Below are positions 1 through 9,332 of a stretch of DNA of 64,000 nucleotides, piece by piece (position 1 is the stretch's first letter; each line of letters starts with the position of its first letter). The notes under the pieces are model-generated. The model saw only the letters and a program-made list of their open reading frames with translations, had not been told where the DNA came from and ran no database searches. The stretch is from assembly GCA_013359265.1 (NCBI GenBank), contig JABWCD010000024.1:1-64000 (forward strand), read 5' to 3'. The DNA is from Candidatus Hydrogenedentota bacterium. Its GTDB lineage: Bacteria > Hydrogenedentota > Hydrogenedentia > Hydrogenedentales > SLHB01. A program made the position numbers and the translations under genes.

Positions 1-99
1 GGCTGCGCGCCGTAATCCCTTCGGGATAAAGAGCGGACACCGCGACAAAGGCTATTTCGTACCCTGGGCTGCGCGCCGTAATCCCTTCGGGATAAAGAG
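1..99. repeat. 33-nt direct repeat, two copies 66 nt apart
   Basis: Positions 1-33 and 67-99 are identical. Each copy contains the small hairpin ATCCC-TTC-GGGAT. The repeat lies just beyond the 3' end of the minus-strand DUF1549/DUF1553 gene that stops at 123, and the array may continue off the left edge of the window. A role in transcript ending is possible but not shown, because no T-run follows. Confidence 0.75.
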
Positions 100-122
100 G
101 TCCGGAACCTATTCAAATTTAC

Positions 123-2549
123 TCAGTGATTGAAGACAAACTCTTTCGAGTTCAGCACACTCCACATGACGTCTTCGATCGCAACCTTTTTGTCGGCGGC
201 GGTGTTGACGTAGTTCTCGACGTAGGCCTGTTCGTCGGTCGTCGGCGTCCGCGAGTAGGCGGCTAGCCAGATGTCCTCGGCCATTTGAGCCGGGGTCAGT
301 TGCGAACTTGCGAGCTTTTCGAGACGTCCGCCCGACGCGTTCAGCGCGTTGGTCATCGTGTCGCCGTTAATGAGGTGCAGCACTTGCGCGAGCGTGGGCT
401 CGGCGCGGCGCTCGCACGTACACACGGTCGAGCGCGCGGGCCGGCCGAACAATCCGAGGAAGTAATTGCCGCTGTTGCCGTCCGCGACCTGGACGGCGTT
501 TGCGCCGAGCGGCAGGACGGGGAACTTCACTTTGCTCTCGGTAACTTTGGCGATTGCGTCGAGCAACTGTTCCGCTCCGAGGCGGCGAACATTCTGATAC
601 GCAAAGTTGCGCTTGTCGGTGACAGTTTCGTTCCGCGGCTGCGTGGACATCTGGTACGTGTACGAATTGCAGATGTCGCGGACGAGCGCGCGCAGATCGT
701 ATTTCACTTCAACCAATCGTTTCGCGAGGGCGTCCTCGAGTTCGGGATGCGTGGGGGGGTTGGTGACGCGGACGTCGTCCGGCGGATCGGTGATGCCGCG
801 GCCGAAGAATTGCGCCCACACGCGATTGCCGATGGTTTTTGCGAACCACGGATTGTCGGGGGCGGTGAGCCAATCGGCGAGAACGGTGCGGCGGTCTTTG
901 CCGGTGCAATCCGGCGTGTCGCCGCCGAGGAACTTGGGCGCCATGGCGCGGTTGTCTTTGATGTGGTTGACTTCGCCGCCGCGCCGGTCGAACACGATGC
1001 GTTCGCGCGGGTCGCTCGAGCCTTTTTGCCCCACCTGCGCGAAGAACGCGGAGAACGAGTAGTAATCGTCCATGGTCCAGCGTTCGAAGGGGTGGTTGTG
1101 GCACTGCGCGCATTTGAGCTGAATGCCCATGAATACCTGGGCGACGTTTTCCGCCATTTGCAGCGGGTTCGGCTCGGCGACGTAGAAGTTGACGGCGGGT
1201 TCGGTGAAGTTGCCGCCCTGCGCGGTGAGGAGTTCACGGACGAGCTGGTCGATGGGTTTGTTGGTCGTGATGGCGTTGCGCAGCCAGTCGTTGTAGCGGT
1301 TGAGCGCCTTGCGGTCGACCTGGTTGGGCACTGTCTGCACGCGGAGCAGGTCGGCCCATTTCATGGCCCAGAGTTCGTTGAACTCGGGGCGTTCGAGCAG
1401 GGTGTCGATCAGTTTCGCGCGCTTGTCCGCCGCAGTGTCGGCGAGGAAGGAGCGCGTCTCGTCCGCGGTGGGCAGGATGCCGAGAACGTCCATATACGCG
1501 CGCCGGACAAAGGTGGCGTCGTCGCAGGACGCCGCGGGAAGCACGCGGAGTTTCTTGAGCTTGTCGAAGATGAAGTCATCGACGTAGTTGACGGGCTTGG
1601 CGTCTTCCGGCCACGCCATCGTAAGGCCCTGTGGGATTACGATGACTTTCGACACGACGGCGAAACTGCCGTAGCGCGCCATGATATAGCCCTCGCCGGG
1701 ATCGGCGGCAGTGGTTTTTGCAGTGGGCACGTCGAGCGGACAGGTCAAGTCGTCGCTCGAACTGAGGATCGCGAGGTTTGTGACGTCGCGATCGGAACCG
1801 TCCGAGTACAACCCGCGCACGACGAATCGCTGCTGCGCGCCCGCGCCTTCGAGCACGGCGGACCTGGGAAGGATTTCGACGCCGGTCAGCGATGGCGGCG
1901 GCGCGGGGTCGTTCTTCGCGCCTTCGGAAATCCACTTGTGGAGCGTGTCGTACAGCGGCGTGTTCTTTTCGAAGCGCGAGCCGCCGTCGTGCACGACGTC
2001 GCCCGTGGCCTTTTGCAGCAACAGACTCTCGGCGGGACTGCCGGCGTTCATGCGGCGCGCGCGGTTGTCGCGCGTGAGGTTGATGTAATCGAGGCCGGGG
2101 TCGAAGCCGAACAGCGATACACGGAACCCGTTCTTGCCCGAAGCGCTGCCGTGGCAGGACCCGGCGTTGCAGCCGGCCTTCATGAGTACGGGCTCGACGT
2201 CGTTCTTAAAGCTCTCTTCCGGATTGAGTGCTGCGTTAGTCACTTTCACGGGCACGGCGGCGGACTTGTCGCCGTGCGTGACGGTTGCGACCGCTTCGCC
2301 ATCGCCAACCGCGATGAACGCGCCGTTCTCGAACTTCGCAACGCCTTCCTTGTCGAAGGTTACGGCGATATCGGGCGTGCGATCGAGTGTCACGCCGTCT
2401 TCGCGCGATTCGACGGCGATCAGGCGTTGGACGTCGGTTTGGTTTTCGAGCGAAATCGCCGACGGGTATACAGCGAACGGATCGGCGTATGCCGATGCCG
2501 CGCAAGTCGCGATCGCAACGAGCGAACTGAAGTAATTCAGATATCTCAC
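123..2549 (-). CDS. DUF1549/DUF1553 cytochrome-like exported protein
   Basis: Exported protein of 808 aa from the DUF1549/DUF1553 family typical of Planctomycetota and relatives; its biochemical role is unknown. A signal peptide covers about residues 1-22, then an Ig-like bacterial domain (about 25-105). A CX4CH cysteine pair with histidine (C127, C132, H133) matches the degenerate cytochrome-like motif common in this family. DUF1549 follows and carries a CAQCH motif near residue 478, and DUF1553 forms the C-terminal part. I chose the GTG at 2549 because GGAG lies about 8 nt upstream and a signal peptide follows at once; longer in-frame starts would run into the neighbouring gene. It is the last of three minus-strand genes (DUF1501, PPC protein, this one), a recurrent association in these phyla. 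Confidence 0.88.
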   Translation of the reverse strand: MRYLNYFSSLVAIATCAASAYADPFAVYPSAISLENQTDVQRLIAVESREDGVTLDRTPDIAVTFDKEGVAKFENGAFIAVGDGEAVATVTHGDKSAAVPVKVTNAALNPEESFKNDVEPVLMKAGCNAGSCHGSASGKNGFRVSLFGFDPGLDYINLTRDNRARRMNAGSPAESLLLQKATGDVVHDGGSRFEKNTPLYDTLHKWISEGAKNDPAPPPSLTGVEILPRSAVLEGAGAQQRFVVRGLYSDGSDRDVTNLAILSSSDDLTCPLDVPTAKTTAADPGEGYIMARYGSFAVVSKVIVIPQGLTMAWPEDAKPVNYVDDFIFDKLKKLRVLPAASCDDATFVRRAYMDVLGILPTADETRSFLADTAADKRAKLIDTLLERPEFNELWAMKWADLLRVQTVPNQVDRKALNRYNDWLRNAITTNKPIDQLVRELLTAQGGNFTEPAVNFYVAEPNPLQMAENVAQVFMGIQLKCAQCHNHPFERWTMDDYYSFSAFFAQVGQKGSSDPRERIVFDRRGGEVNHIKDNRAMAPKFLGGDTPDCTGKDRRTVLADWLTAPDNPWFAKTIGNRVWAQFFGRGITDPPDDVRVTNPPTHPELEDALAKRLVEVKYDLRALVRDICNSYTYQMSTQPRNETVTDKRNFAYQNVRRLGAEQLLDAIAKVTESKVKFPVLPLGANAVQVADGNSGNYFLGLFGRPARSTVCTCERRAEPTLAQVLHLINGDTMTNALNASGGRLEKLASSQLTPAQMAEDIWLAAYSRTPTTDEQAYVENYVNTAADKKVAIEDVMWSVLNSKEFVFNH

Positions 2550-2589
2550 GGCTACATCTCCGGTCTTTCCGCTATCGTACAAATCGAGT

Positions 2590-4977
2590 TTACCCTGCCG
2601 CCGCGACGGGGAACCGCGTCTTTCTTTCCGGTTCGTCGGGCTTCTTTTCTTCCGGTTTCGGGGCCTCCGGCGCGGGCGCGGCGGCGGGAGGCAACGGCGC
2701 AAAGACCTGCAGTTGTCCGCCGCCCCATTGGTGCAGGACGTCCTCGCCTTCGGCCTGGATAACCGCGCGCACGAACAGATTTCCGAACTTGCCGACGGGC
2801 GCATCCGCGGCGATTTCGATGGGGAACACCAGTTCTTTGGTGTCCTTCGAGAATTGCTGCGGTCCCGTCGTGCATCCTTTCGGCAGGCCGAGCAACTCCG
2901 CATTGAAGTTGCCGGCATATTCGTGTTGCTGATTTACGGTGACTTTCAACTGTGCGGGTTTGCCTTGTTCGGACTCGGCCGTGGCGACGTCGAAGGTGAC
3001 CCAGGGCGCGGCGATAGTGATGGGGGTGAGGGGGGTGCTGACGGTGTACCCCGAACTCGTGCCGATGACGGCGATGCGGAATGTGCCCGCGCCGGCGTTT
3101 CCGTTCGCGTTCATGAAGATGGCCGCTTCGGTGCCGCCTTCGGGGATGTCTGCCGTACCCGCTCCAAGGCCGCCGGGCATCCACAACGTGCGCAAATTGA
3201 TGGGTGCGGTGAAGCCTTCGCTTCGTTTGGCGACGACTTTCAGGTTCATCGTACCGTTCTGCACGATGGGAACCTTGGGTTGGACGATTTCGATCGAGAA
3301 CGGCGCGGCTTCGCCGACGGCGGTCGCGAGTTTCTCGACGCGGCGCGTCTGGAAGACCACGAGGTTGTCGCCATAGATGAGGACGACGTCCTGTTTGAGA
3401 CCGCCGGTGACGTTCGCGCCTTCCTGTTCGAGCTTGCCGTTCAGCGTGACCATCGATCCGGCGACCGGCGCGTCAGGCGCCGCGGAGAAGACGACGGGGA
3501 CCTGAGTCTGTCCCGCGGCGATCGGATCGAAGTCCGCGGTGACGCCCTGGGGCAGCCCGTCAAACGCGAGACTGAGCGGGCCGTCGAATTCCGCGCGCGC
3601 GATGTTGAGCAGCATGAAATTGCGGTTGCCGGCGTGGACGGCCATGTTCGCCGGTTCGTAGTTGCCGACGCCGAGGAACGTGCTGAAGCTGAGCGAAGGC
3701 GAAACCGGCGCGATTTCGATTCGGTACGCGAAGGTCGGCCCGCCGCGCGAGAGGTGGTCGTTTACGTAGACAACGTGGGTGCCGGTCTCCGCGAGCGTCA
3801 CGCGCATGTAGGAATCGGGGCCGATTGCGTCGTCGTTGCTCGCCAGCGCGCTTCCCGACGGATTGAGTAAAACGGCGACGCTGTCGAGCGGCGAACCCAT
3901 TTCGCGGGCATAGACGCGCACGTCGAAGACCTGGCCGGCGGTACCTTCAAATTTGAAGAAGTCGATGTCGCCGTCTTGATTGATAACGCCGTCGAAGGCG
4001 ACGGGCGCGGCGGCGGGCGCGGGCGTTGCGGTTGCGGCGTCGTTGTTGGGTTCGACTTCGAGCGTCGTTGGCAATGGGCTTGCGCGGAAGGGGACCGGGG
4101 TGGGAGACACGCCTGAATCGTTCGAGGCAAAGACGACCGTCGGCATCACGGAATCGGCGGGAGCGGCGACGGGTTGCGCCGTCAGGGTGGGATCGCCGAG
4201 CCACGAGACATTCACTTCCGATCCCGGCGCGCCGCCCATGGGCGTCACAGCGAGCGGACGCGGAAACTTGCCGACGTGCAGGCGGTAGTAGAACCCGCCG
4301 CCGCCGCCGAACGCGGCTTCGCTCACGGCGATGACGTAGCGGCCTGCTTCCTTCACTTCGTGGACGAATGCGGCATCCTGCTTCATCATCGGCGTATCGT
4401 CTTCCGCGATGATCTCGCGGCCCGCGGTGTCGAACAAACGCAGCTTGGGATCGAAGAGCGGACCACCAAGACGAATGGCCTCGATTTCCGCGGACAGTTT
4501 GTCGCCCGCGTTGAGATCGAACGCGAAGTAGTCGGCGTCCTCGTTGGTGACCTGGCCGTTAATCGTGGTGCCGAGAGGGAACACGACCGGGTTTTTTTGA
4601 TCGTTGTTCGCGGCCTCGTTTTCGTCGACCTCGGTGAGCGCGCCGACGCTGAAGAGTTTGAGGTTGGTGAGGCCCGACTTGGTGCGCACGCGGAGCGCGT
4701 GGGTGCCGAGCGGGCAGTCCGGCGCGATGTTGAGCTTGAACCGCGCTTTGCCCGCTTCGGCCGAGACCATCTCGGCAACGGTGATGCCGGGATCGTGAAA
4801 CATGACGTCGCAGGCGTCGGCGAGGTTGCCGCCGTGGAAATCGACTTCGACGGTGCCACCGCGGGCTGCGCCGCGCGGCAGTATATCGCCCAGGCTTGGA
4901 GCTACCGCCGATGCGGCGGAGGAAAATAGGACGATGCTGAAGGCCACGCCCAAGGCGGCCCGGGTTCCACTACGCAT
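2590..4977 (-). CDS. Secreted protein with pre-peptidase C-terminal (PPC) domains
   Basis: Secreted protein of 795 aa without a recognisable enzyme domain. It opens with a signal peptide (about 1-24, ending in SSAASA). Two regions read as PPC beta-sandwich domains: about 131-220 (ADYFAFDLNAGDKL) and about 325-410 (DIDFFKFEGTAGQVFDVRVYA). Further Ig-like stretches follow, then a Pro/Glu/Lys-rich tail (APEAPKPEEKKPDEPERK) that suggests a spacer or surface attachment. It starts 12 nt after the DUF1501 stop and ends 40 nt before the DUF1549 start, so the three genes are probably one transcript. PPC proteins often accompany DUF1501/DUF1549 pairs in planctomycete-like genomes; binding or scaffolding outside the cytoplasm is inferred. 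Confidence 0.85.
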   Translation of the reverse strand: MRSGTRAALGVAFSIVLFSSAASAVAPSLGDILPRGAARGGTVEVDFHGGNLADACDVMFHDPGITVAEMVSAEAGKARFKLNIAPDCPLGTHALRVRTKSGLTNLKLFSVGALTEVDENEAANNDQKNPVVFPLGTTINGQVTNEDADYFAFDLNAGDKLSAEIEAIRLGGPLFDPKLRLFDTAGREIIAEDDTPMMKQDAAFVHEVKEAGRYVIAVSEAAFGGGGGFYYRLHVGKFPRPLAVTPMGGAPGSEVNVSWLGDPTLTAQPVAAPADSVMPTVVFASNDSGVSPTPVPFRASPLPTTLEVEPNNDAATATPAPAAAPVAFDGVINQDGDIDFFKFEGTAGQVFDVRVYAREMGSPLDSVAVLLNPSGSALASNDDAIGPDSYMRVTLAETGTHVVYVNDHLSRGGPTFAYRIEIAPVSPSLSFSTFLGVGNYEPANMAVHAGNRNFMLLNIARAEFDGPLSLAFDGLPQGVTADFDPIAAGQTQVPVVFSAAPDAPVAGSMVTLNGKLEQEGANVTGGLKQDVVLIYGDNLVVFQTRRVEKLATAVGEAAPFSIEIVQPKVPIVQNGTMNLKVVAKRSEGFTAPINLRTLWMPGGLGAGTADIPEGGTEAAIFMNANGNAGAGTFRIAVIGTSSGYTVSTPLTPITIAAPWVTFDVATAESEQGKPAQLKVTVNQQHEYAGNFNAELLGLPKGCTTGPQQFSKDTKELVFPIEIAADAPVGKFGNLFVRAVIQAEGEDVLHQWGGGQLQVFAPLPPAAAPAPEAPKPEEKKPDEPERKTRFPVAAAG

Positions 4978-4989
4978 TGCGGCTTACCT

Positions 4990-6306
4990 CTACGCAACGA
5001 TCGGCGCGATGACATTGCCGTCACGCACCAGATCGATGGGACGGTTGCCGTCGCTCATCAGTTTCTTGTGAATATCGATGCCGAGCTGGTTGAAGACCGT
5101 CGCGGAAATGTCGGCCGGTCCGACCGGGTCTTTCGACGGCTCGGAGCCGTAGGCGTCGGTCGCGCCGTGAATCGTGCCGCCTTTAAGGCCGCCGCCCGCC
5201 ATGACCACGCTGAAGGCCTTGGGCCAGTGGTCGCGGCCCGCGTCCTTGTTGATGCGGACCGTACGTCCGAATTCGGTCGAGAGCACGACGAGCGTCTTTT
5301 CGAGCAGACCGCGCGACGCCAGGTCGGAGATGAGGGCTGCGACGCCTTGGTCCATCTGCGCGCCGGTGTTCTGCATCCCCGATTTTACGTTGACGTGCAT
5401 GTCGTAGCCGCCGTCCACGACGGAGACAAAGCGCGCGCCCGCTTCGACGAGGCGGCGCGCCAACAGAAGGCGCTGGCCCATCGCGGTGCGGCCGTACGCG
5501 TCCTTCATCGCGTCCGGTTCGGCGGCGACATTGAAGGCTTCGCGCGCGTTCTGCGAACTGATGAGGGCGTAGGCGCGCTGGTAGTAGCTGTCCATCGCTT
5601 CGAGCACGTCCGTTTTTTCCATCGAGCGGAAGTGGCTGTCAACTGCGTTGAGCAGGCCCTTGCGGCCTTCCATGCGTTCGGGCGACACGCCGCCGGCGAG
5701 ATTGAGATCGCGCACCTGGAATCCCTGGTTCACCGGCTCGCCCCCCACGGCGAACGCGCCGTATGCGGAACTGAGGTAGCCGGTACCCATGAACAAGGTG
5801 TTCGCGTCGGGGACCGCAACGTAGGCCGGCAGATCGTTGCGTGGACCGAACTCGTGCGAAACGACCGCGCCCATGCTCGGGTACACGATCGCGGGGCTTG
5901 GCTTAAAGCCGGTCATCATGTTGTGCGTGCCGCGTTCGTGGGCCGCTTCGCCGTGCGTCATTGAGCGGATTACGGCGAGCTTGTCGGCCTGCTGCGCGAG
6001 ACGGGACATTGCGGCGCCGAACACGTCGCCGGTATTGGTATTGGCGAAGCCGAGTTCGCCGCGGTATTCGATCGGCGAGTAGGGCTTGGGGTCAAAGGTG
6101 TCGACGTGGCTCATGCCGCCGGCGAGGTAGATGAAGATACACGACTCTGCTTTCGCGGTGCTCTCGGCCTGCGCGTCCTGCAACCGGAAGTAGTCGCCTA
6201 AGGTGAGCCCGAGGCCGGAGATGAACCCCACTTTGAGAAAGTCCCGCCGGGAGCTCGAGAGCATTCTGTGGTAGCCTTGGCATCCAACTGAATCGCAACG
6301 TTCCAT
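4990..6306 (-). CDS. DUF1501 family Tat-exported protein
   Basis: Protein of 438 aa in the DUF1501 family (alkaline-phosphatase-like superfamily, function unknown). A twin-arginine signal is visible at SSRRDFLKVGF (R20-R21), followed by a hydrophobic stretch, so export in folded form is likely. The family signature IYLAGGMSHVDTFDPKP follows the signal. The ATG at 6306 is supported by GGAGG about 10 nt upstream; the N-terminal CDSVGCQGYHRML stretch is, as I remember the family, often conserved. An internal ATG at 6264 has a weaker site. First gene of the DUF1501-PPC-DUF1549 set. Confidence 0.9.
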   Translation of the reverse strand: MERCDSVGCQGYHRMLSSSRRDFLKVGFISGLGLTLGDYFRLQDAQAESTAKAESCIFIYLAGGMSHVDTFDPKPYSPIEYRGELGFANTNTGDVFGAAMSRLAQQADKLAVIRSMTHGEAAHERGTHNMMTGFKPSPAIVYPSMGAVVSHEFGPRNDLPAYVAVPDANTLFMGTGYLSSAYGAFAVGGEPVNQGFQVRDLNLAGGVSPERMEGRKGLLNAVDSHFRSMEKTDVLEAMDSYYQRAYALISSQNAREAFNVAAEPDAMKDAYGRTAMGQRLLLARRLVEAGARFVSVVDGGYDMHVNVKSGMQNTGAQMDQGVAALISDLASRGLLEKTLVVLSTEFGRTVRINKDAGRDHWPKAFSVVMAGGGLKGGTIHGATDAYGSEPSKDPVGPADISATVFNQLGIDIHKKLMSDGNRPIDLVRDGNVIAPIVA

Positions 6307-6773
6307 TGGTACAGCAACCTCCGTGGTAATTCCCCACCGCGGCCGGGACCGAATCCGGCTCTCGGGAAACTATTTCATCGTACGAGGGTATCCAATCGTC
6401 TTGCCGGTACTGCCACCTTCTCGCGAGTAGCGGCCTTTGCCGGACCGGATACACCTTCCCCTTGTAGCACTGGCCCATAGTATACCCGAACCGAGGCCCA
6501 AAGTTGCATGGAATATCAGGTATACGTCCGGAGTGAAATGTAAGGGTTTTGTGAGGGTTTTTGGGTGGATCTTGCGGGGAGCCGGGGTAGCCGCCGGTTC
6601 GGGGGCGGGGAATATTCCCGGAGGTTGGCGGTTGGCGGGTCGTTCTTGGATGCAAGCCAAATGGCTGATTCCGATTACGAGTCGTTGCCGGGCGGTGATT
6701 TAGGCGGACGGATGTCGGTACAGGTGTCAATATTGGTTGTGAGACGGACGTATGAGAACCAAGAATGGACGGT

Positions 6774-6925
6774 GCGCGGCTTGTGGCCGCAGCCGAAGAG
6801 TTTTGTCAATCAATTTCAGATTTGAAATTTCAGAATTTGAGTAAGCAACTCGTTGACGCAATAGAGCTTACGCGAGATGCGCAGGATTTTCTAGATATCT
6901 TCGGCAGAATCGGTATAACCCGCAT
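6774..6925. repeat. Degenerate dispersed repeat, copy A (upstream of rny)
   Basis: About 150 bp alignable by eye with 10201-10352. Shared blocks are GTCAATCAATTTC, GAGCTTACGCGAGA, and ATATCTT-CGGCAGAATCG in slightly varied form. Both copies lie upstream of a plus-strand gene on either side of the rny-ymdB pair and are followed by ATTACGAGCACG low-complexity DNA. No reading frame is conserved between the copies. Confidence 0.65.
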
Positions 6926-7016
6926 TTCTCCCCGCCCCACGACATCGCAGTGGATGTAAAATCCCTTCGGTGCGGTGAGAAATGCTCACGAGTAAACCCT
7001 TGAGCGCATGGCGGGA

Positions 7017-7113
7017 GGATTCTTCACGCGAACACCCTGTAAAGGCGGGAACCTATGGAACTTCGTGTGACGCAATGGATTGTACACGTCTTTGCTGTTC
7101 GCGTGAAGAATCC
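7017..7113. repeat. 18-bp perfect inverted repeat with 61-nt interior
   Basis: Arms 7017-7034 and 7096-7113 are exact reverse complements (core GATTCTTCACGCGAAC / GTTCGCGTGAAGAATC). The interior has no frame of note. No T-run follows on either side, so a simple terminator is unlikely. A tiny palindromic mobile element or a structured RNA is possible. Confidence 0.7.
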
Positions 7114-7362
7114 GGGCCAACGGTTTGGACGGCCCAGAAGGGATGGGGCATGATTGGTCTATTTCGAAAACGGGGCAGTCATGATCGCGAAGCCGACGGC
7201 GTGGGTATGAGGGTGGCCTCGTTGCTCGTACGTCGAGGAAATGAACGGGTGGACAGCCGCCTGGGGGCGGGATGGAACGTTGGGGAGCGGGGCCTTGCGT
7301 AAGCGCAAATTGCGAAATGTCGTAGCCGACATGTCCGGTAGGTTTCGGTGCAAATCGAGTGT

Positions 7363-7440
7363 GCGATTACGATTACGAGCACGATCCTCCTTCACCGGAT
7401 CGGCTTCGGAGGACAAATTGCGAGCACGAGCACGAAAACG
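7363..7440. repeat. Low-complexity ATTACGAGCACG tracts
   Basis: Two short runs of the words GATTAC and GAGCACG (about 7364-7384 and 7419-7440), separated by unrelated sequence. The same words recur at 10512-10557, again downstream of the 150-bp repeat. Confidence 0.6.
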
Positions 7441-7470
7441 CGGCTACGTTATATCTCGATTTGCTTTAGA

Positions 7471-7499
7471 TTGACATTACGCGAGGGTGTACCTATACT
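7471..7499 (+). promoter_or_regulatory. Sigma70-like promoter of rny
   Basis: TTGACA (7471-7476), a 17-nt spacer, then TATACT (7494-7499): a perfect -35 box and a 5 of 6 match to the -10 box at optimal spacing. It points at rny, whose ATG is 251 nt beyond the -10 box, so the transcript should begin near 7506 and carry a leader of about 245 nt. Confidence 0.72.
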
Positions 7500-7505
7500 T
7501 GGGCG

Positions 7506-7750
7506 GGGCGAAGTCCTTGGCTTCGCTTCGCGATGTCCTCGTGACAGGGGAATTGGCCGGATGCGTGCAGCTTACCGCGGCAGCGGTTTTCTTAGCGTTG
7601 GGAAGTGTTGGCGGAGCAAGGGTTTTCCCTTTCCAAAGTCATAACTGACAGCTAGTTACGTTTATTCGCCGCTGGGCCTCCTCCCTCTGGTCCGTCTCGG
7701 GGACGAACCGGGTCTAGAAGTTATCCCTGTTTTGGGACGGAGGTTTTTCC
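7506..7750 (+). other. Predicted long 5' leader of rny, possible structured RNA
   Basis: About 245 nt between the predicted transcription start and the rny ATG, with no convincing small gene. A near-perfect hairpin can be drawn around GGTCCGTC...GACGAACC (about 7698-7718). A ribosome binding site GGAGG sits at 7739-7743. I do not recognise a known riboswitch, 6S, SRP, tmRNA or RNase P signature. Candidate regulatory leader or independent small RNA. Confidence 0.4.
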
Positions 7751-9319
7751 ATGCTCGATCCAACGATGATGATCGTCGTTTGGATTGGGGCCGGCATACT
7801 CGTTGGCGTTATTGCGACTACGGTTGGCGCCAAGGTCATGGGCAGGAATTTGATGGGAACGGCGCGCCGCCAGGCGGCCCAAACCATCTCGGATGCAGAA
7901 CGAGAAGCGGCCTCGATCCTCAAGGAATCCAACACCACACTGAAGGAACAGCGCATCCAGCTTCGCGAGGAGGCGGAGCGAGAGGCGCGGGAACTGCGCA
8001 AGGAGTTGGTGGCGGTAGAGAAGCGGATATTGGCGAAAGAGGAGACTGTTGACAAGCGCGCGGAACAGTTGGAGAAGAAGGCGGCAGAACTGGGCCAGAA
8101 GGACCGGGAACTTGCGCAGCGCGACGCATCGCTTGCGAAGAGGAACGAACGGCTCGAAGCGCTCATCGCCGACCAGACGCAGAAACTGGAAGTCATATCC
8201 GGTCTGAGCGCCGACGACGCGCGCAAGGAACTGTTCCACCAACTCGAAACCGAGGTACGGCGCGACACCGCGCTGCGGCTCAAGCGCGTTGAGGAGGAGT
8301 TGGTCGAAAACGCCGACAAGAAGGCGAAGTGGATCATCGGGCAGGCGATCCAGCGGTGCGCGGCAGACCATGTGACGGAATCGACGGTGTCGATGGTCCC
8401 GCTGCCGAGCGACGAAATGAAGGGCCGGATTATCGGACGCGAGGGGCGCAACATCCGCGCGCTGGAATCGGCGACGGGTATCAACGTCATTATCGACGAC
8501 ACGCCGGAGGCGGTGATTTTGTCGGGGTTCGATCCGGTGCGCCGCGAAGTTGCGCGGATTTCGCTCGAACGGCTCATCGCGGACGGGCGAATCCATCCCG
8601 CGCGGATCGAGGAAGTGGTCGAGAAAGTCAAAGAAGAGCTTGCGCAGACGATCAAGGAGATGGGCGAGCAGGCGTGCCTCGAAGTGGACGTGCACGGACT
8701 GCACCCGGAACTGATCAAGTTGCTGGGCCGGCTTGGGTACCGCACGTCGTACGGTCAGAACGTGTTGAAGCACTCGATGGAAGTGGCGCACCTTGCGGCG
8801 ATCATGGCGGCGGAACTTGGCATCAACATTGCGGAGTGCAAGCGCGCGGCGTTGATTCACGATATCGGCAAGGCGGTGAGCCACGAGATGGAAGGTTCGC
8901 ACGCGGTCATTGGGCACGACTTCTGCAAGAAGTTCGGGGAGAACGAGTTCATTGCGAACGCGGTCGGCGCGCACCACAACGAGATGGAGCAGAAGACCGT
9001 GATGGCGCTGGTGGTGCAGGCGGCGGACGCGTTGAGCGCGGCACGCCCCGGGGCGCGGCGCGAGACGGTCGAGACGTATATCAAGCGGCTCGAACAACTC
9101 GAGAAGATTGCGAACGAATTTCCCGGCGTCGATCGGTCGTACGCGTTGCAGGCGGGCCGGGAGGTGCGCATTGCGGTGTTGCCGGAGAAGATCAGCGACG
9201 CGGAGGCCTTGCAGCTCGCACGCGACGTTGCGCGCAAGGTTGAAGCGGAGATGACGTATCCGGGTCAGATTCGGGTGACCGTGGTCCGGGAGACGCGCGC
9301 CACCGAAATGGCGAAGTAG
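7751..9319 (+). CDS. rny: Ribonuclease Y
   Basis: Membrane-anchored endoribonuclease that starts decay of many mRNAs. The 522-aa length is the usual one for RNase Y. Order of parts: an N-terminal membrane helix (about 6-25), a long charged coiled coil (about 40-200), a KH RNA-binding domain with [13 protein letters not shown] near residue 225, and an HD domain with [11 protein letters not shown] (metal-binding H-D near 369-370) followed by GAHHNEME. The start is supported by GGAGG about 8 nt upstream. It is followed 13 nt later by ymdB, the same order found in many bacteria. The upstream promoter (7471-7499) and long leader suggest post-transcriptional control. Confidence 0.97.
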   Translation: MLDPTMMIVVWIGAGILVGVIATTVGAKVMGRNLMGTARRQAAQTISDAEREAASILKESNTTLKEQRIQLREEAEREARELRKELVAVEKRILAKEETVDKRAEQLEKKAAELGQKDRELAQRDASLAKRNERLEALIADQTQKLEVISGLSADDARKELFHQLETEVRRDTALRLKRVEEELVENADKKAKWIIGQAIQRCAADHVTESTVSMVPLPSDEMKGRIIGREGRNIRALESATGINVIIDDTPEAVILSGFDPVRREVARISLERLIADGRIHPARIEEVVEKVKEELAQTIKEMGEQACLEVDVHGLHPELIKLLGRLGYRTSYGQNVLKHSMEVAHLAAIMAAELGINIAECKRAALIHDIGKAVSHEMEGSHAVIGHDFCKKFGENEFIANAVGAHHNEMEQKTVMALVVQAADALSAARPGARRETVETYIKRLEQLEKIANEFPGVDRSYALQAGREVRIAVLPEKISDAEALQLARDVARKVEAEMTYPGQIRVTVVRETRATEMAK

Positions 9320-9332
9320 GCGCCGCGCGCGG

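Larger units (their letters stand above)
6307..7470. other. Long intergenic region without a supported gene
   Basis: About 1.16 kb between the DUF1501 start and the rny promoter. Only short overlapping frames with no recognisable motif occur. It holds a degenerate repeat (6774-6925), an 18-bp inverted repeat (7017-7113) and low-complexity ATTACGAGCACG-type tracts (7363-7440), listed separately. The minus-strand operon promoter should lie near 6307-6500, but I cannot point to one clear pair of boxes. Confidence 0.6.

Noticed and set aside
285-2762. 825-codon plus-strand frame across the DUF1549/DUF1553 gene
   Set aside because: GC-driven shadow frame; no start signal, no motif, and the opposite strand encodes a recognisable exported protein.
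6092-6730. 212-codon minus-strand frame upstream of DUF1501
   Set aside because: Its end overlaps the DUF1501 gene out of frame, and its residues show no pattern beyond Pro/Arg richness.
7506-7750. 6S, SRP, tmRNA or RNase P RNA in the rny leader
   Set aside because: None of the hallmark sequence blocks of these RNAs could be found by eye.
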